From NCBI GenBank assembly GCA_036768485.1, contig JAVLUZ010000816.1, positions 62,001-126,000 on the forward strand: a stretch of 64,000 bases of DNA, written 5' to 3'. Positions 1-10,397 of this stretch are shown here, piece after piece (the first letter of the stretch is position 1; each line of letters starts with the position of its first letter). The translations under genes and the position numbers were made by a program. Below the pieces are notes generated by a model that worked only from the letters and a program-made list of their open reading frames with translations, was not told the origin of the DNA and did not search any database. The DNA is from Mermis nigrescens. Lineage: Eukaryota > Nematoda > Enoplea > Mermithida > Mermithidae.

Positions 1-207
1 AATGTTCAAAACTCCTTTTTGTAAAGCACAATCTCAAAGCAGTTGGTTATATGTAATAGTGTGACTTTAAAGAATCTGATAAAGGATGACGACGATGACG
101 CTTTAGCACAAAAAGGCGAAATAGATAAGGCTAACTCTGATTCAGATGATCTAGATTTTGATGATGAATTATCTGCTTCATTAGATTGGAATAAGAATTC
201 TGGCTAA
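1..207 (+). pseudogene. acidic C-terminal coding tail, probably the 3' end of a hAT transposase
   Basis: From about base 75 an open frame runs to a TAA at 205-207 and encodes a strongly acidic tail (DDDDD, then DSDDLDFDDE). An AATAAA lies just after the stop, at 212-217. A similar acidic tail followed by a GC-rich terminal repeat occurs in the hAT copies near 5.9 and 6.3 kb, and here too a related terminus follows, ending CGATCACTG at 412. I therefore infer the end of a transposase gene. A terminal exon of an ordinary host gene lying to the left is the alternative. The start is not visible. Confidence 0.35.
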
Positions 208-319
208 CAGCAATAAACATTTGTTTCAGTTCAACAAAGTGTTTAATATTACGATTATTCTCTAGCTCATGTGCATACAGAATATTCTAAGAGTACTATT
301 TATACGTACAGGTATATAA

Positions 320-412
320 GCTTGACCTCGGCATTACCTCGGCCTTGGCAAGGATTGTAGGTCGCCTCGGCCTCGGCCGAGGGTCTAAAAAGTACCCTCG
401 GTCCGATCACTG
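320..412. repeat. terminal inverted-repeat end of a hAT-family element (GC-rich type)
   Basis: This stretch of CCTCGG and GGCC blocks ends in CGGTCCGATCACTG. Read from the other strand it starts CAGTGATCGGACC, close to the TAGTGATCGACCGG terminus of the elements at 2226 and 3591. The partner end would lie left of the window. Confidence 0.45.
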
Positions 413-1083
413 CCTATAGGGCAGAAAAATTATGGAAAAATTATGAACCAATCAGAAATGCACTTCTGAGGCATTGCTCTGACTAGCGCAGTGGTTGCTT
501 TCTTATGGCAGGCTCAATTCCTATAAATGGTCATCTACCCTTGACTGTGTGACACATTAAAGATCGCTACTGTATATATGTAATATACGGATTTAAATGC
601 AGTATGTATATAACCCGCTTTCAAATTTTTCACATTTTGCGTTTGTAAATGATAATAATGGCGAAAGTGTCTACAGTAAGAATGGCTTTTGATATGAATT
701 GTCTAGAAATTTCAATGACTGCACTGTATGTAAGTAGAGCAGCTGTAGAGTATTTCAACTGGTAAGTTATGTATGGACGCTGATTTCACTTTTTCCTATT
801 CTTGGACGATACTTAAGGGGAAGCTGACTAAAGTAAGAAAAGCTGAAGAGCTAAATTTTTGATGGCGCAGGTGATAGAGTAATTTAGATGTAAACTTTAA
901 TTACATGCACATTGTACAGTCTGTTCCATTCCAAGTGATTCATTTTCTCATGTCAGTGTAAAACTTCTTATTATTGTATTGCATATGAATGGCTCTTATC
1001 GAGCCAGACAAGCTGATTTAAATTATTCTCATTGATGTCCAGCATGATTTGCCCAACAGTGGCGCATTTACCAGACCGTCTTA
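413..1083. other. no gene seen; AT-rich spacer
   Basis: No convincing coding frame or RNA gene was found. A motif TACAGTCTGTTCCATTCC near 915-932 matches the terminal repeats of the TA-target MITEs at 51844 and 34830, but no partner end was found. Confidence 0.4.
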
Positions 1084-2030
1084 GTTACCAAGGGGGTTAA
1101 ACCCCAGAAAAATATTCACTCCACGCATAATTCGCGATAAATTTTTGGCGCTTTGCGTCATGTACCTACTCATGTTTCGATTATACCTATTTAGTTCAAT
1201 TTATTCGATTTTTCGGAATCTTTTCATATTTTTATCCAGAGATGGAAAAAAACCAGATTTGAAAATTTTGAATTTTTAAACTTTTTTTTGCTTTTTTAGG
1301 GTTTTGAGTTTTATTGGGTTTTTTTATGGAAATGACAACTAGAGCTACATACAGTAGCTGGGAATACTTCCACCAGCTGCAAGACACGAAACAAACAAAG
1401 AGCAACAACTTTATTCAGCTAATATTGAAATCCAACAACAAAATCGATCGTTCATTGCGACTGCATCATATATGAATGTATCTTTCGCCTCAATGCTCGG
1501 ACATTACCAGATTTTAATCAAAAAATGCACTAGCTCTCGAAAAAATATTATGAAATAAGGATGCCATATCAGGCTCGTTTCCATTTTTCTATACAATTAA
1601 ATTGCACACTTGCAAGTATGTTTAGAAATGATAGCAATTGTAAAGTAGAGGATGAGATTTTTGAGCATTGGCATTGTGTTGACCAGACTGAGGTTGGTTG
1701 GCCTTTACTAGTCAAAGGAACAGCATAAAGTAAACAAAAGAGATGAGAAATACAATCACCTACAGAATTTATTTCAGTCTATTTGAAAAATTGGTAATCT
1801 GTGGATAAAAAGCCCCGAAAACCAATGATTTTTTGCACCCAAAAAACCCATAAAAGAACCCAGATTCAAAAAACCCAGCCTTGACAACCCTGTTTCTATC
1901 CTCTAGAAGGTCAGAGCATCGTCAGAAACATCGAAAAACGATGTTTTTGGCGCGTACCCATTGCGCCAAAAACTTTTGAATTTCACCTTCCCCTTGAAGT
2001 CCCATGTTGTGCATGTCTGTACCTAAACCT
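1084..2030. repeat. dispersed repeat interrupted by a hAT element
   Basis: The parts on either side of the insertion at 1237-1892 resemble stretches near 49.6, 52.9 and 55.6 kb. The shared pattern is a run like GAGCATCGTCAGAAAC, then GATGTTTT and GCGTACC, ending near GTGCATGTCTG. No coding content was recognised. Confidence 0.4.
1237..1892. mobile_element. non-autonomous hAT-like element with 8-bp target duplication (7/8)
   Basis: The element starts CAGAGATGGAAAAAAACC and ends TTGACAACCCTG, so both ends read CAG..TG inward. The flanking 8-mers are TTTTTATC and TTTCTATC. An 8-bp duplication with CAGRG termini is typical of hAT transposons. Joining the flanks restores a sequence resembling the related repeat near 55.6 kb, which supports the insertion. 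No transposase frame is left. Confidence 0.6.
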
Positions 2031-2121
2031 AACATATTTTGCAACAGTAAAAATACTTCTCAAGCCTAAAAAGTGAAAATGAGCCTTTGGGATAGACCAG
2101 ATAGGATAGACCACTCAACGA

Positions 2122-2217
2122 ATGTCATCCGCCCCCGAGTGCGAATATTACCATGAAAATATCTGCCCTCGATGGCGAGTAATAAAAAATTATCCGCCCT
2201 TAAGGGCGAATATTAGC
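2122..2217. repeat. left half of a small palindrome-rich repeat (host of the outer hAT)
   Basis: It has repeated short palindromes of the form CGCCCTCGAGGGCG separated by AATATTA or AATAAAAAATTAT. It resumes at 6464 after the hAT element and ends with GGGCGGATGATG, the inverted partner of CATCCGCCC at its left edge. Looks like a MITE of about 180 bp. Confidence 0.5.
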
Positions 2218-3328
2218 ATGGTAATTAGTGATCGACCGGGGCCACGGCCCCGGCTATCCCGGCCCCGGCCGGGGCAAGGTCAAAAAATGGCCGGGGCCGG
2301 GGGAAAATTTAGTGTAATCGTATTTTGTACAGGATGTGATACCACCAGTCATTTATCAATGGGCAAGTGTCAATTTTGAGAACTGTACTGATTCGACCAT
2401 ATGAATACTTAGTCCTATTATATCTTTGCTACTGTGTATAAATTAGCTTTCACTGGATAAATGTTCAGGACAATCTGCATGTTTTCAATTCCTTCACTTG
2501 ACTCATTAAACCAAATGCTACTTTTATCTTATTTATTTGTAGCTAGTGGCTAAAAGATTTAGAGTTGACAAATACGTTCTATTTCTAGTTTAAATAGTAC
2601 CTTTTCAAAAATTATTTTTACAAAATAAAACGCCTTTCTTGTGTAATAATTAGGACGGAAGTTAATTATAGGCGAATGTAAAGTACGCTGCAGAATTGCC
2701 TTCAATCCGATAAACTATATATGTCTCATTTATTACATCCCATACCTATTCCGCCCGATCGCTACATCTCTGTGATTCCACTACTTCTGTTTCTGGTTTT
2801 GTTAGTAACGATTATTGCTTCTGTTTTGCATCGGAGCTTTCTCATTTATATCCAAAGTCTTTGTTTGTTATTCTATATTGCTTGGAAAAGTGTGCTCTGT
2901 TAGGGCATTGACTGTATTCCATCATTTCTACTCGCTTCCAGACATGCACATTAAAAAATTTCTAGAGGGGTGACATCGAAAAAATTTTTAAAATGCCTTT
3001 ATTACCGTAAAAACGCTTGCTTTGCATTGAAAACGCGATTTTTAAGCATTTATTATGATGCTCTCTTTAAAGAACATAAAAACACGAAAAAATTTCCGAA
3101 AATTGCATTAAATTGACCAAAATATAGTCAGAAAGTGAATATTTAATGCAAACTTGGCGCGAAGCGCCAAAGATCAGAAAATTTGAGCCATTTGAACACT
3201 AAAAACGCTTAAATCTAGACACTTCCTATGATTTTTCAAAAAAAGTGTGAATTCTGGGGAGGGTGAAAAATTTTTTGCATAAGGTAACAATTTTTTTTGG
3301 GGGGGGGTGAAAACCCCCCACACCACCC

Positions 3329-3547
3329 ATGATCATGTATGCTTGCTTCTATAAAATAGCTCTCAAAAAATTCCTCAACCCGCCTATTAAATCTGTGTTC
3401 AGCAAAGGCGAATTCAAGTCAGCTCGTGATTCAGCAAACAGTTCAAGAATTCGATTGAAGCCAGAAAATCTTCAGAAGCTCCTATTTATAAAGCATAATT
3501 TGCGAGCAATTGGATTCAATACATGGAAGCCCAAGCACTCAGGCTGA
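3329..3547 (+). pseudogene. hAT transposase C-terminal dimerisation fragment
   Basis: The frame encodes a remnant containing FSKGEFKSARDSANSS followed by RLKPENLQKLLFIKHNL. This fits the C-terminal hAT dimerisation pattern (FS..G..R..L.PE.....L..N). The frame stops at 3545-3547, shortly before the serine-codon run where the inner copy inserted. The N-terminal and catalytic DDE parts are missing. I assign it by motif only. Confidence 0.55.
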
Positions 3548-4302
3548 TGAACATGTAGAATGCGGCGCAAGCTGCAGCAGTAGTAGTAGTTAGTGATCGA
3601 CCGGGGCCCCGGCCCCGGCAATCCTCGGCCATTTTTCAGCATCCCTGGCCCCGGCTGGGGGCAAGATCAAAAAATGGCCGGGGCCGGGGAAAAATTCAGT
3701 GTGTATTTTGTACAGACTGATACCAGCACTTATTTATCAATGAGCAAGTGTAAATTTTGAGAACTGTACTGATTAGACCATATGTATACTTACTTAGTCC
3801 TTGTTATAACTTTGCTACTGTGTATAAATGAGCTTTTACTGAATAAATGTTCAGGAAAATCTGCATGTTTTAGATTCCTCCACTTGACTTATTTGAACTG
3901 ATTGTTACTTTTAACTCATTCATTCATAGCTATGGCTAAAAGATTTAGAGTTGACGAATACGTTCTATTTCTAGTTGGAAATTGTACGTTTTCAACAAAC
4001 TATTTTTACAAAAAACACTTTTACATTTAATTGAATGGGACGCGTTTCTTGTGTAATACTTATTAGGACGGAGGTTAATTATAGGCGAATGTAAACTACG
4101 CTGCAGATTTGAGTCCGATCCGATAAACTGAATATGTCTCAAATACTTGCCTAAGGTCCAGAGTTGAGGGAGGGCTGAAATTCCAAATTGGAGGACCAGA
4201 AAATTAAGTGGTGGACTATTATTAGCCGACTCTATTTTGTTGTACGAGCTGTTTGTGCTTGTACACGGATCTCCGAAAAGGTCTTTGTATGAGCTAACAA
4301 AT

Positions 4303-5275
4303 TTTCGTAGCTAGTGTTTTTCTGTACAATGTACCTTTGTATAACATGAACAAAAATGGTATCCAAGTCTTTGTACATTTTGTACCAGTGTTTTTTTGTA
4401 CACGGTCCGTTTGTGCAAGTACAAAGATGATACCCAAAAGTCTTTGTACATTTTGTACACACAAATTTTTGGTTACTATAATATGGTACAGTAGCGATTT
4501 TAGTGTGGTAAAATAGGGTCTTTTGACTTTTGATTGTATATTTTAGCTAATTTCTGGGTTTCTAACGCCAAAAATTACTAAAATTGTCTCAAAACGGCGC
4601 GAAGCGCCTAAAAAATTTGACATTTTTCCATTCTAAATACAAATTTTGCCATTTTATAGATATATAGGACAGACAATTTTTCATATCGGAGCGAAGCGCC
4701 GAAACTTTTTGGAATTTTACACCTTTTTACAGTTTTTATCTTCCCAAAAATCTTTGTACATGTAAAGAGATAGTCCTGAAAAGTCTTTGTACATCAGAAA
4801 AAATCTTTGGCGAATACAAAAAAAGACTGTTTTGTACATGCAATTTTTGTATACTTTAATATGGTACAGTAACGATTTCAGTGTGGTAGAACATAGTTTT
4901 TCGACATTTAACAGTGTATTTGGCTAATTTTTGGGTTTCTGAATAATTGACATTTTTCCATTTTTCCATTCTAAGCGCAGTGTTGCTTATTACAAGATTT
5001 AATTCGCATATTACAATTTTTGCAATATTTCTGATTTTGTAGTACAAGTTGTTTTAGCTTTCTCAGTCGAATTTTATGTGTGAATTCCATCAAAAGCTCA
5101 TAAAAATTTCGGCACTTCGCGCCGAACTAATATTATCAACTAAATTCAGGCCGAATTTTCACATTTAGAAGCACGGTCTTTTTGTATTCGGCGAAGATTT
5201 TTGCTGATGTACAAAGACGTTTCAGGACCATCTTTGTACATGTACGAAGATTTTTGAAGAACAAAAATTGTAAAA
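4303..5275. repeat. remnants of the TTTGTACA-rich element family
   Basis: Segments 4303-4385 and 4830-5000 are two halves of one copy split by the insertion at 4386-4829. The stretch from about 5176 (GGTCTTTTTGTATTCGGC) is the opposite-end type of another copy. Related stretches lie at 41.0-42.4 and 45.4-46.3 kb. Confidence 0.6.
4386..4829 (+). mobile_element. TTTGTACA-family element with perfect 8-bp target duplication
   Basis: It begins CAGTGTTTTTTTGTACACGG and ends ACAAAAAAAGACTG, flanked on both sides by TTTTGTAC (4378-4385 and 4830-4837). The 8-bp target and CAGTG end suggest a hAT-like mechanism. It is 444 bp, has no coding frame, and carries two GCGAAGCGCC motifs. The target belongs to another copy of the same family. 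Confidence 0.75.
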
Positions 5276-5848
5276 AGGTGTAGAATTCCTTATTGCAAAT
5301 TCTACCATTTTCAAGATTTTCAGGGGGTAAGCGGCAGCGAAAATGGAGCCACTTACCCCCCCCTTCCCCTGAAAATTACCGAGAAATATACATGTGACAG
5401 GGGGTTTGGGCCATCCCCCATCCACGCTTTGAAGTGCCGAACTTCCTTGAAAGTCAGAAAATATTTGACCACCCTCCCCATTTTTTGGCGAAAAATTGTG
5501 CTTTTTTGGCTTTTTTATCATTTTTGATCTAGTCGCTAACCCCCTCCTTCTAAAAATGGCGAGGGACTGCTACCCTAGATTTCCAGCCGTTACATGTATA
5601 CTGAGGGACCCTCATAAAATTTTAAGCGGTTACATGCATGTTTTATAGTGATAGTTTATCTATTTACTCTAGCTCACATTCTAAAATAATGTATCACTTC
5701 GTGAAATTCTAATAGTTAGGTACACTTTTGCCATACTGAAAAATTAGGTTTAAAAAATTCAAAAGGTTTTCACCAAAAATCGTCTGACAGTGACTTGTGT
5801 CTTGGACCCTAAGGTGGGTAATACCCCTCCCCCTTATGGGAATGTGTG
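5276..5848. other. no gene seen inside the inner hAT copy
   Basis: The stretch includes C-rich runs (CCCCCCCTTCCCC near 5356, ACCCCTCCCCC near 5823) and AT-rich DNA. I found no coding frame, RNA gene or complete element. Confidence 0.35.
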
Positions 5849-5992
5849 ATGTCTCATTTATTACATCCAATACCTATTGCATCCAATCGCTACAGCAGCA
5901 GTAGCAGTAGCGAAGATTCAAATGATATAGAGTGTGCTAATAGCAGCGACATAGACTTTATTGATGATTCGGACAATGAAACACTGGACTAA
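5849..5992 (+). CDS. 47-codon mini-frame joining transposase N-terminal start to acidic C-terminal tail
   Basis: An ATG opens MSHLLHPIPI, which also opens a frame at 2721 in the outer copy. It runs directly into a serine run and the acidic tail (SSDIDFIDDSDNETLD), stopping at TAA 5990-5992. The simplest reading is an internal deletion of the transposase gene that stayed in frame and removed all catalytic parts. It could make a small serine-rich acidic peptide, but nothing shows expression. Chance retention of an open frame over 47 codons is quite possible. Confidence 0.4.
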   Translation: MSHLLHPIPIASNRYSSSSSSEDSNDIECANSSDIDFIDDSDNETLD

Positions 5993-6237
5993 ATTTGTTT
6001 CTTGTGACATAAATAGTAATAAAACCTGATATGAAAAAGCGGACCTAACTTTGCGCTTGCCATTTACTACTGAATGGAGCAGTCACTCAATATTTCTTTT
6101 CCTATGCCCACCCTGAGTATGTGTCATGCAATAAAATTTTCCTTGTCTGACCCCGGCCCCGACCGGGGCCGGTGATTTATTTTCAGCCCCGGTACCACCC
6201 CGGCCCCGGCCAAAAAAGTCGCCTCGGTCGATCACTA

Positions 6238-6326
6238 GTAGTAGTGAAGATTTAAATAATATTGAGTGTGATAATAGCAGCGACATAGAATTCATTGATG
6301 ATTCAGACAATGAAACACTGGACTAA
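6238..6326 (+). pseudogene. acidic C-terminal tail of the outer hAT transposase
   Basis: Directly after the inner copy's target duplication the frame continues SSSSEDLNNIECDNSSD and ends at TAA 6324-6326. It is the diverged counterpart of the tail at 5884-5992. Together with 3329-3590 it was one reading region before the inner copy inserted. Confidence 0.55.
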
Positions 6327-6463
6327 CTGTTCATGCAATAATATTTTCCGTGTCTGACTCCGGTTTCGGCCCCAACCTCGGCCCCGGCCGTTGATTTCTT
6401 TCCAGCCCCGGTACCGCCCCGGCCCTGGCCAAAAAGTTGCCCCGGTCGATCACTAATGGTAAT

Positions 6464-6550
6464 ATCGCCCTAGGGGGGGATAATAAAAAATTATTCGCCC
6501 TCGAGGGCGAATATTAAATAATTTATCCGCCCCTGAGGGCGGATGATGTC
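6464..6550. repeat. right half of the palindrome-rich repeat interrupted by the outer hAT
   Basis: It continues the repeat at 2122-2217, with TTCGCCCTCGAGGGCGAA near 6497 and CCGCCCCTGAGGGCGG near 6529. The two halves meet exactly at the duplicated 8-mer. Confidence 0.5.
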
Positions 6551-6796
6551 TTTGGTGTACTGCAATGAATATAACGATCAGTAATACATTCAGTCGCCCA
6601 AAACTGCGTTTTCAGACCTTCAGTATTGCACTTATAAGCCGATTTCTGGAGCCTCATGGAAGAATAAAAAATGCAATAATTCATGAATTTTTAGCGCAAA
6701 GCGCCAGAAATTCTTATATTGTTGGCGCTTTTAAGTCGAATTTGAGGCGCTTTTATTAGCTTATATTGTGAAAATTCAGCTGGTGCGAAGCGCAAA
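6551..6796. other. no gene seen; two GCGAAGCGC-type motifs
   Basis: AT-rich stretch with GGCGC-containing short palindromes near 6696 and 6784. The small open frames here lack family signatures. Confidence 0.35.
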
Positions 6797-7148
6797 ATGT
6801 ATTTCCCACAATCTAACCGTCTAAAAAATTATGCTGAAATTAAAAAATTACAACTTAAATTGTGCAGACTTGAATTAAGACGCTTGCAGATTTGTCTGTG
6901 TATGATGTATCAAATTATTTGTCATAAATCATGTTTGGAAGCTGATGATTTTTTTGGATTTTATAATAATATTACCGGTAGCATTAATAGATTTTAGTTA
7001 TTCCTGTTGTACATTCTAATTTACAAAAGTTTGATTTCTTCTACAAATACATCGCAGTTTGGAACGATCTTCCTGACTTCATTGTTTCTTCCCCTAACCT
7101 AAACATATTTAAATCTAGATTAACAAACTTTGATTTATCTAGATACAG
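6797..7148 (+). pseudogene. LINE ORF2 C-terminal fragment (reverse-transcriptase protein end), frameshifted
   Basis: The first frame holds LKLCRLELRRLQICLCMMYQ, matching the LE-LRR..DL..Y segment near the end of CR1/Jockey-type LINE proteins. A frameshift near 6990 moves to a frame with YIAVWNDLPDFIV followed by NIFKSRLTNFDLS, the usual end of these proteins (WN.LP..IV....FK..L...DL). It is interrupted at the TA at 7149-7150 by the foldback element, and its 3' part resumes at 10242. The reverse transcriptase catalytic region itself is absent. Confidence 0.65.
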
Positions 7149-8589
7149 TACGCGCCTGGAATTTTGCATGCGCAGTCTCCATTAACTTTTGTTGCAGTCG
7201 GATTTTAGCGAGCGGACCTCAGTGGCCATTAGTGGGCCGCTGTTAAGTGCTTGCAGCCATTTGACGGACTGCTTTCGAACTACTGCGGCCGTTCGTGGAC
7301 TGCAGTGGCCGTTGGATGCTGACTGCAGTTACTTTACTGTAAGTACGGAAACGTGTATAGTATCACTGCTAGCATATTGCGTTATTTGTCGCACCGCATG
7401 CGTGCGTTTCAAAAGTGTGTGCGTGCAGCAGGTCCAGTCCGAGAAAAAAAGGTAAAAATAGATTGGGATTTTCGTGCATATCATTATAATTCTCGTTTCC
7501 TCCATTGGAATCTCATCTAAGAGATAATGGGCATAAAAATGAAAGAGAATAGTATTTCCTGCGTGCGATCGATTGCATATTGCTCTGCAGCAAAAGGGCA
7601 TTTTAAAATTAATTTCAGGCTGAGAGCTTTCCGCGTTTTAGAACAAATTCATAGTTAATAAAGAGTAAAAGATTTAAAAATCATATAGGCCCTAAATTTC
7701 TTTTATTATTGCTTACATGATTTTAAAAAGCGCATGTTTTCGACTAAATCAAAATTAGAAATAAAATCAAAGTAAATTGCTCTTATCTTTTGGAGGAAAA
7801 GTTTTTTCAAAGGGGTATTTTCCTTCTTCTAAAAAACCATATTTTTCACTCTTATATTGCGAAATTGGGAAGAGAGAATGAATAGTGACTGTAAGGTCTA
7901 AGCTAAATATAAAATTTAACAAAATAGTGAAATACAGATGACAAATAGTTTAGCAAATTAATTGTACATCATAAAATTTTTGTTAAAATAAACTAATTAA
8001 TAAATATCATAATGCCTATAAAATACAAAATTGATAAAAAGCTCCTGATTATCCGCTTTCAAAAATATGTTGTATCTTCGCTTTTTTCATTAATTTACGA
8101 AATGTACATCAATAATATATTCAGTTCAGAAGCGAAATACATCAGATAATGTCTGTCTCCTCAGGCAAGCATATAGTTAAAAAATATTGCTATATGCGTA
8201 TCTACCATTTTGTGTTTATTATATTCAGCGAACATGCACCTGCAAAGCTTGAAAATACGACAACAAATTTTTACATCCTAATATTTTAATACACAAGCTC
8301 AAAAAGATTTTGCTCGCGTTCCCTGCTCTCTGTTTGACTGAGGACGCATAAATTTTGCTGATCAGATAGCGGATTGACTGGCGTTTGCAACAGGCTGTGC
8401 CTAAAACTTGAATCTCCTGTGCAAAAAGTGTAGTAACCGAGCGTTGAATTTCGACTTAACTTAAGTGGGAATAAATCGAAATATTGCAACCAAAATAACT
8501 CAGCGCACTATGCATGATGTACAATTAATTTGCAAAACTATTTGTCATCTGTATTTCACTATTTTTTAAATTTTATATCTAGCTTAGAC

Positions 8590-9486
8590 CAGGGGCGTAA
8601 CCAGGATTTTATTTCGGAGGGGGAAGGGCCAAAATTTTTGAAATCCTATATCTCGGGAACCATTAGGAGATACGCGAAAATAATGGCATTTTTGAGCGTC
8701 TGTTGACAAGATCTATTCCATGTTGAAGTAAAAAATTTAAAGAAATTCGAAAATTTTCTTGCTTGATTTCGAATTTGGATATCAAAAATCTATCTTTTAA
8801 CTTATCGGTATGACTAATGTCTCAATATCAAATTAAAGCTTGACTCCAAAACATTTCGAAATTGTTTTCTTTGCATTTAATTTTGCAGTTTTGTAAAAAA
8901 ACTAATACAGAAAATAATAAATGGGCGCGAAGCGCCGAAAATTTTTGAGTAATTCGCTATTTTTAAGTAAAATCTGGGCGTCTAAGGTAAGAAAAAAGAT
9001 AGAGCATAAGAAATCAGGTGCGAAGCACCAAATTTTTTGACAAATTTGCTATTTTTAGGTAAAATCTAGGCGTCTAAGGTAAGAAAAAAGAGAGCAAAAG
9101 AAATCCGGCGCGAGGCGCCGAAAATTTTTGACAAATTTGCTAGTTTTAAGTAAAATCTGGGCGTCTAAGCTAAGAAAAAGATGGAGCATAAGAAATCCGG
9201 TGCGAAGCGGCGAAAATTTTTGACAAATTCGCTATTTTTAAGTAAAATCTGGGCTTATAAGGTAAGAAAAAAGATAGAATATAAGAAATCCGGCGTGAAG
9301 CGCCGGAAAATTTGGAGTTTAGAAGCTAAAAAGTGTGCTGAAAACGCAAACGCATTATGGCTGTCCACAATCCGTTTCCACTTTACCTGAATAAAAAAGC
9401 AAAGGGTCCTCCCCTTTGGTTTAAAAAAATTATTTTTTTTCATTCCGGTAGGCCCCCCGCCCCCCCTTCTCCTGGTTACGCCCCTG
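8590..9486. mobile_element. non-autonomous hAT element, perfect 8-bp target duplication
   Basis: The termini CAGGGGCGTAACCAGGA and the complement ending CCTGGTTACGCCCCTG are flanked by GCTTAGAC at 8582-8589 and 9487-9494. The CAGGGGCGTA start is a common hAT MITE end in invertebrates. It is 897 bp, lies in the right arm of the foldback element, and carries a tandem array instead of coding sequence. Confidence 0.9.
8922..9315 (+). repeat. tandem repeat, ~92-bp unit, about 4.3 copies
   Basis: Each unit starts with a short palindrome (GGCGCGAAGCGCC or variants) at 8922, 9017, 9106, 9198 and 9291. It continues with AAAATTTTTGAC, a CTATTTTTAAGTAAAATCTG block and AAGGTAAGAAAAAAGA. The palindromes vary, but most keep both halves complementary. 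Confidence 0.75.
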
Positions 9487-10241
9487 GCTTAGACCTTACA
9501 TACAGTCACTATTCATTCTCTCTTCCCAATTTTGCAATATAAGAGTGAAAAATATGGTTTGTATAAGACGGAAAATACCTTCTTGAAAAAAACTTTTCCT
9601 CCAAAAAACGAGAGAATTTGCTTTGATTTTATTGCTAATTTTGATTTAGTGGAAAAGATGCGCGTTTTAAAATCATATAACTAATGGCAAAAGAAATTTC
9701 GGGCTTATGATTTTTAAATCTTTTACTATTTATTGGCCATGAATGTGTTTTAAAACGCGGAACGCTTTCAGCCTGAAATTAATTTTAAAATGCCCTTTTG
9801 GTGCAGAGCAATATGCAATCGATCGCATGCAGGAAATACTATTCTCTCTAATTTTCATGCCCATAATCTCTTAGATGAGATTCCAATGGAGGAAACGAGA
9901 ATTATAATGATATGCACGAAAATCCCAATCTATTTTTACCTTTTTTTCTCGGACTGGACCTGCTGCACGCACACACTTTTGAAACACACGCATGCGGTGC
10001 GACAAATAACGCAATATGCTAGCAGCGATACTATACACGTTTCCGTATTTACAGTAAAGTAACTGCAGTCAGCATCCAACGGCCACTGCAGTCCACGAAC
10101 GGCCGCAGTAGTTCGAAAGCAGTCCGTCAAACAGCTGCAAGTGCTTAGCAGCGGCCCACTAATGGCCACTGAGGTCCGCTCGCTAAAATCCGACTGCAAT
10201 AAAGTTAATGGAGACTGCGCATGCAAAATTCCAGGCGCGTA

Positions 10242-10397
10242 CTGTATCTTGTGGGGCGCGCGTAAAACTTGTCATTCCATTGACACACATGTCCCTTTAC
10301 TAATTCGTAATTGCATCTATTATGTATCTTGTAATTTTGTATTTTAACAGTTGGTATTAGTAATAAAATTTTCTTTCTTCTTTCTTCTTCTTTTACC
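10242..10397 (+). repeat. LINE 3' untranslated remainder
   Basis: It continues the LINE fragment from the far side of the foldback insertion and ends in a CTTT-rich tail (10371-10396). The assignment rests on continuity across the TA target. Confidence 0.45.

Larger units (their letters stand above)
3591..6237 (+). mobile_element. inner hAT transposon copy nested in the serine run of the outer transposase
   Basis: It has the same termini as the outer copy (TAGTGATCGACCGGGG and the reverse ending CGATCACTA) and perfect 8-bp duplications GTAGTAGT at 3583-3590 and 6238-6245. Bases 3591-4140 are a direct copy of 2226-2735. The middle is filled by TTTGTACA-rich elements (about 4.3-5.3 kb). A 47-codon frame at 5849-5992 holds what remains of the coding region. 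Confidence 0.85.
2226..6455 (+). mobile_element. outer hAT transposon copy with perfect 8-bp target duplication
   Basis: The terminal inverted repeats are TAGTGATCGACCGGGGC and its complement ending GGTCGATCACTA, flanked by ATGGTAAT at 2218-2225 and 6456-6463. Inside are a 5' region, a decayed transposase piece with the hAT C-terminal dimerisation signature (3329-3547) and an acidic tail (6238-6326). These pieces are separated by a second copy of the same family at 3591-6237. Without that insertion and one duplication it is about 1.6 kb, so it is a deleted, non-autonomous copy. Confidence 0.85.
7151..10239. mobile_element. Tc1/mariner-like foldback element with ~820-bp terminal inverted repeats
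   Basis: The ends CGCGCCTGGAATTTTGCATG and the complement ending ATTCCAGGCGCG are flanked by TA (7149-7150 and 10240-10241). The left arm 7151-7971 pairs with 8513-8589 plus 9495-10239, the right arm being split by the hAT element. The arms enclose a loop of about 540 bp (7972-8512). The original length was about 2.2 kb. No transposase is visible, so it is non-autonomous. The apparent frames in the arms are mirror images of one another. Confidence 0.8.

Noticed and set aside
1..207. Terminal exon of a host gene with its polyadenylation signal
   Set aside because: Not excluded, but the acidic tail plus the following GATCACTG terminus repeats the layout of the hAT copies downstream, so I prefer a transposase end.
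2226..3720. GC-rich GGCCCCGG blocks as a CpG-island promoter
   Set aside because: They coincide with the ends of the hAT copies at each occurrence (2226, 3591, 6150, 6370).
7189..10226. Open frames of 88-96 codons in both arms of the foldback element
   Set aside because: They are mirror copies of one sequence in the inverted repeats, with no protein signature. Openness in one arm implies openness in the other.
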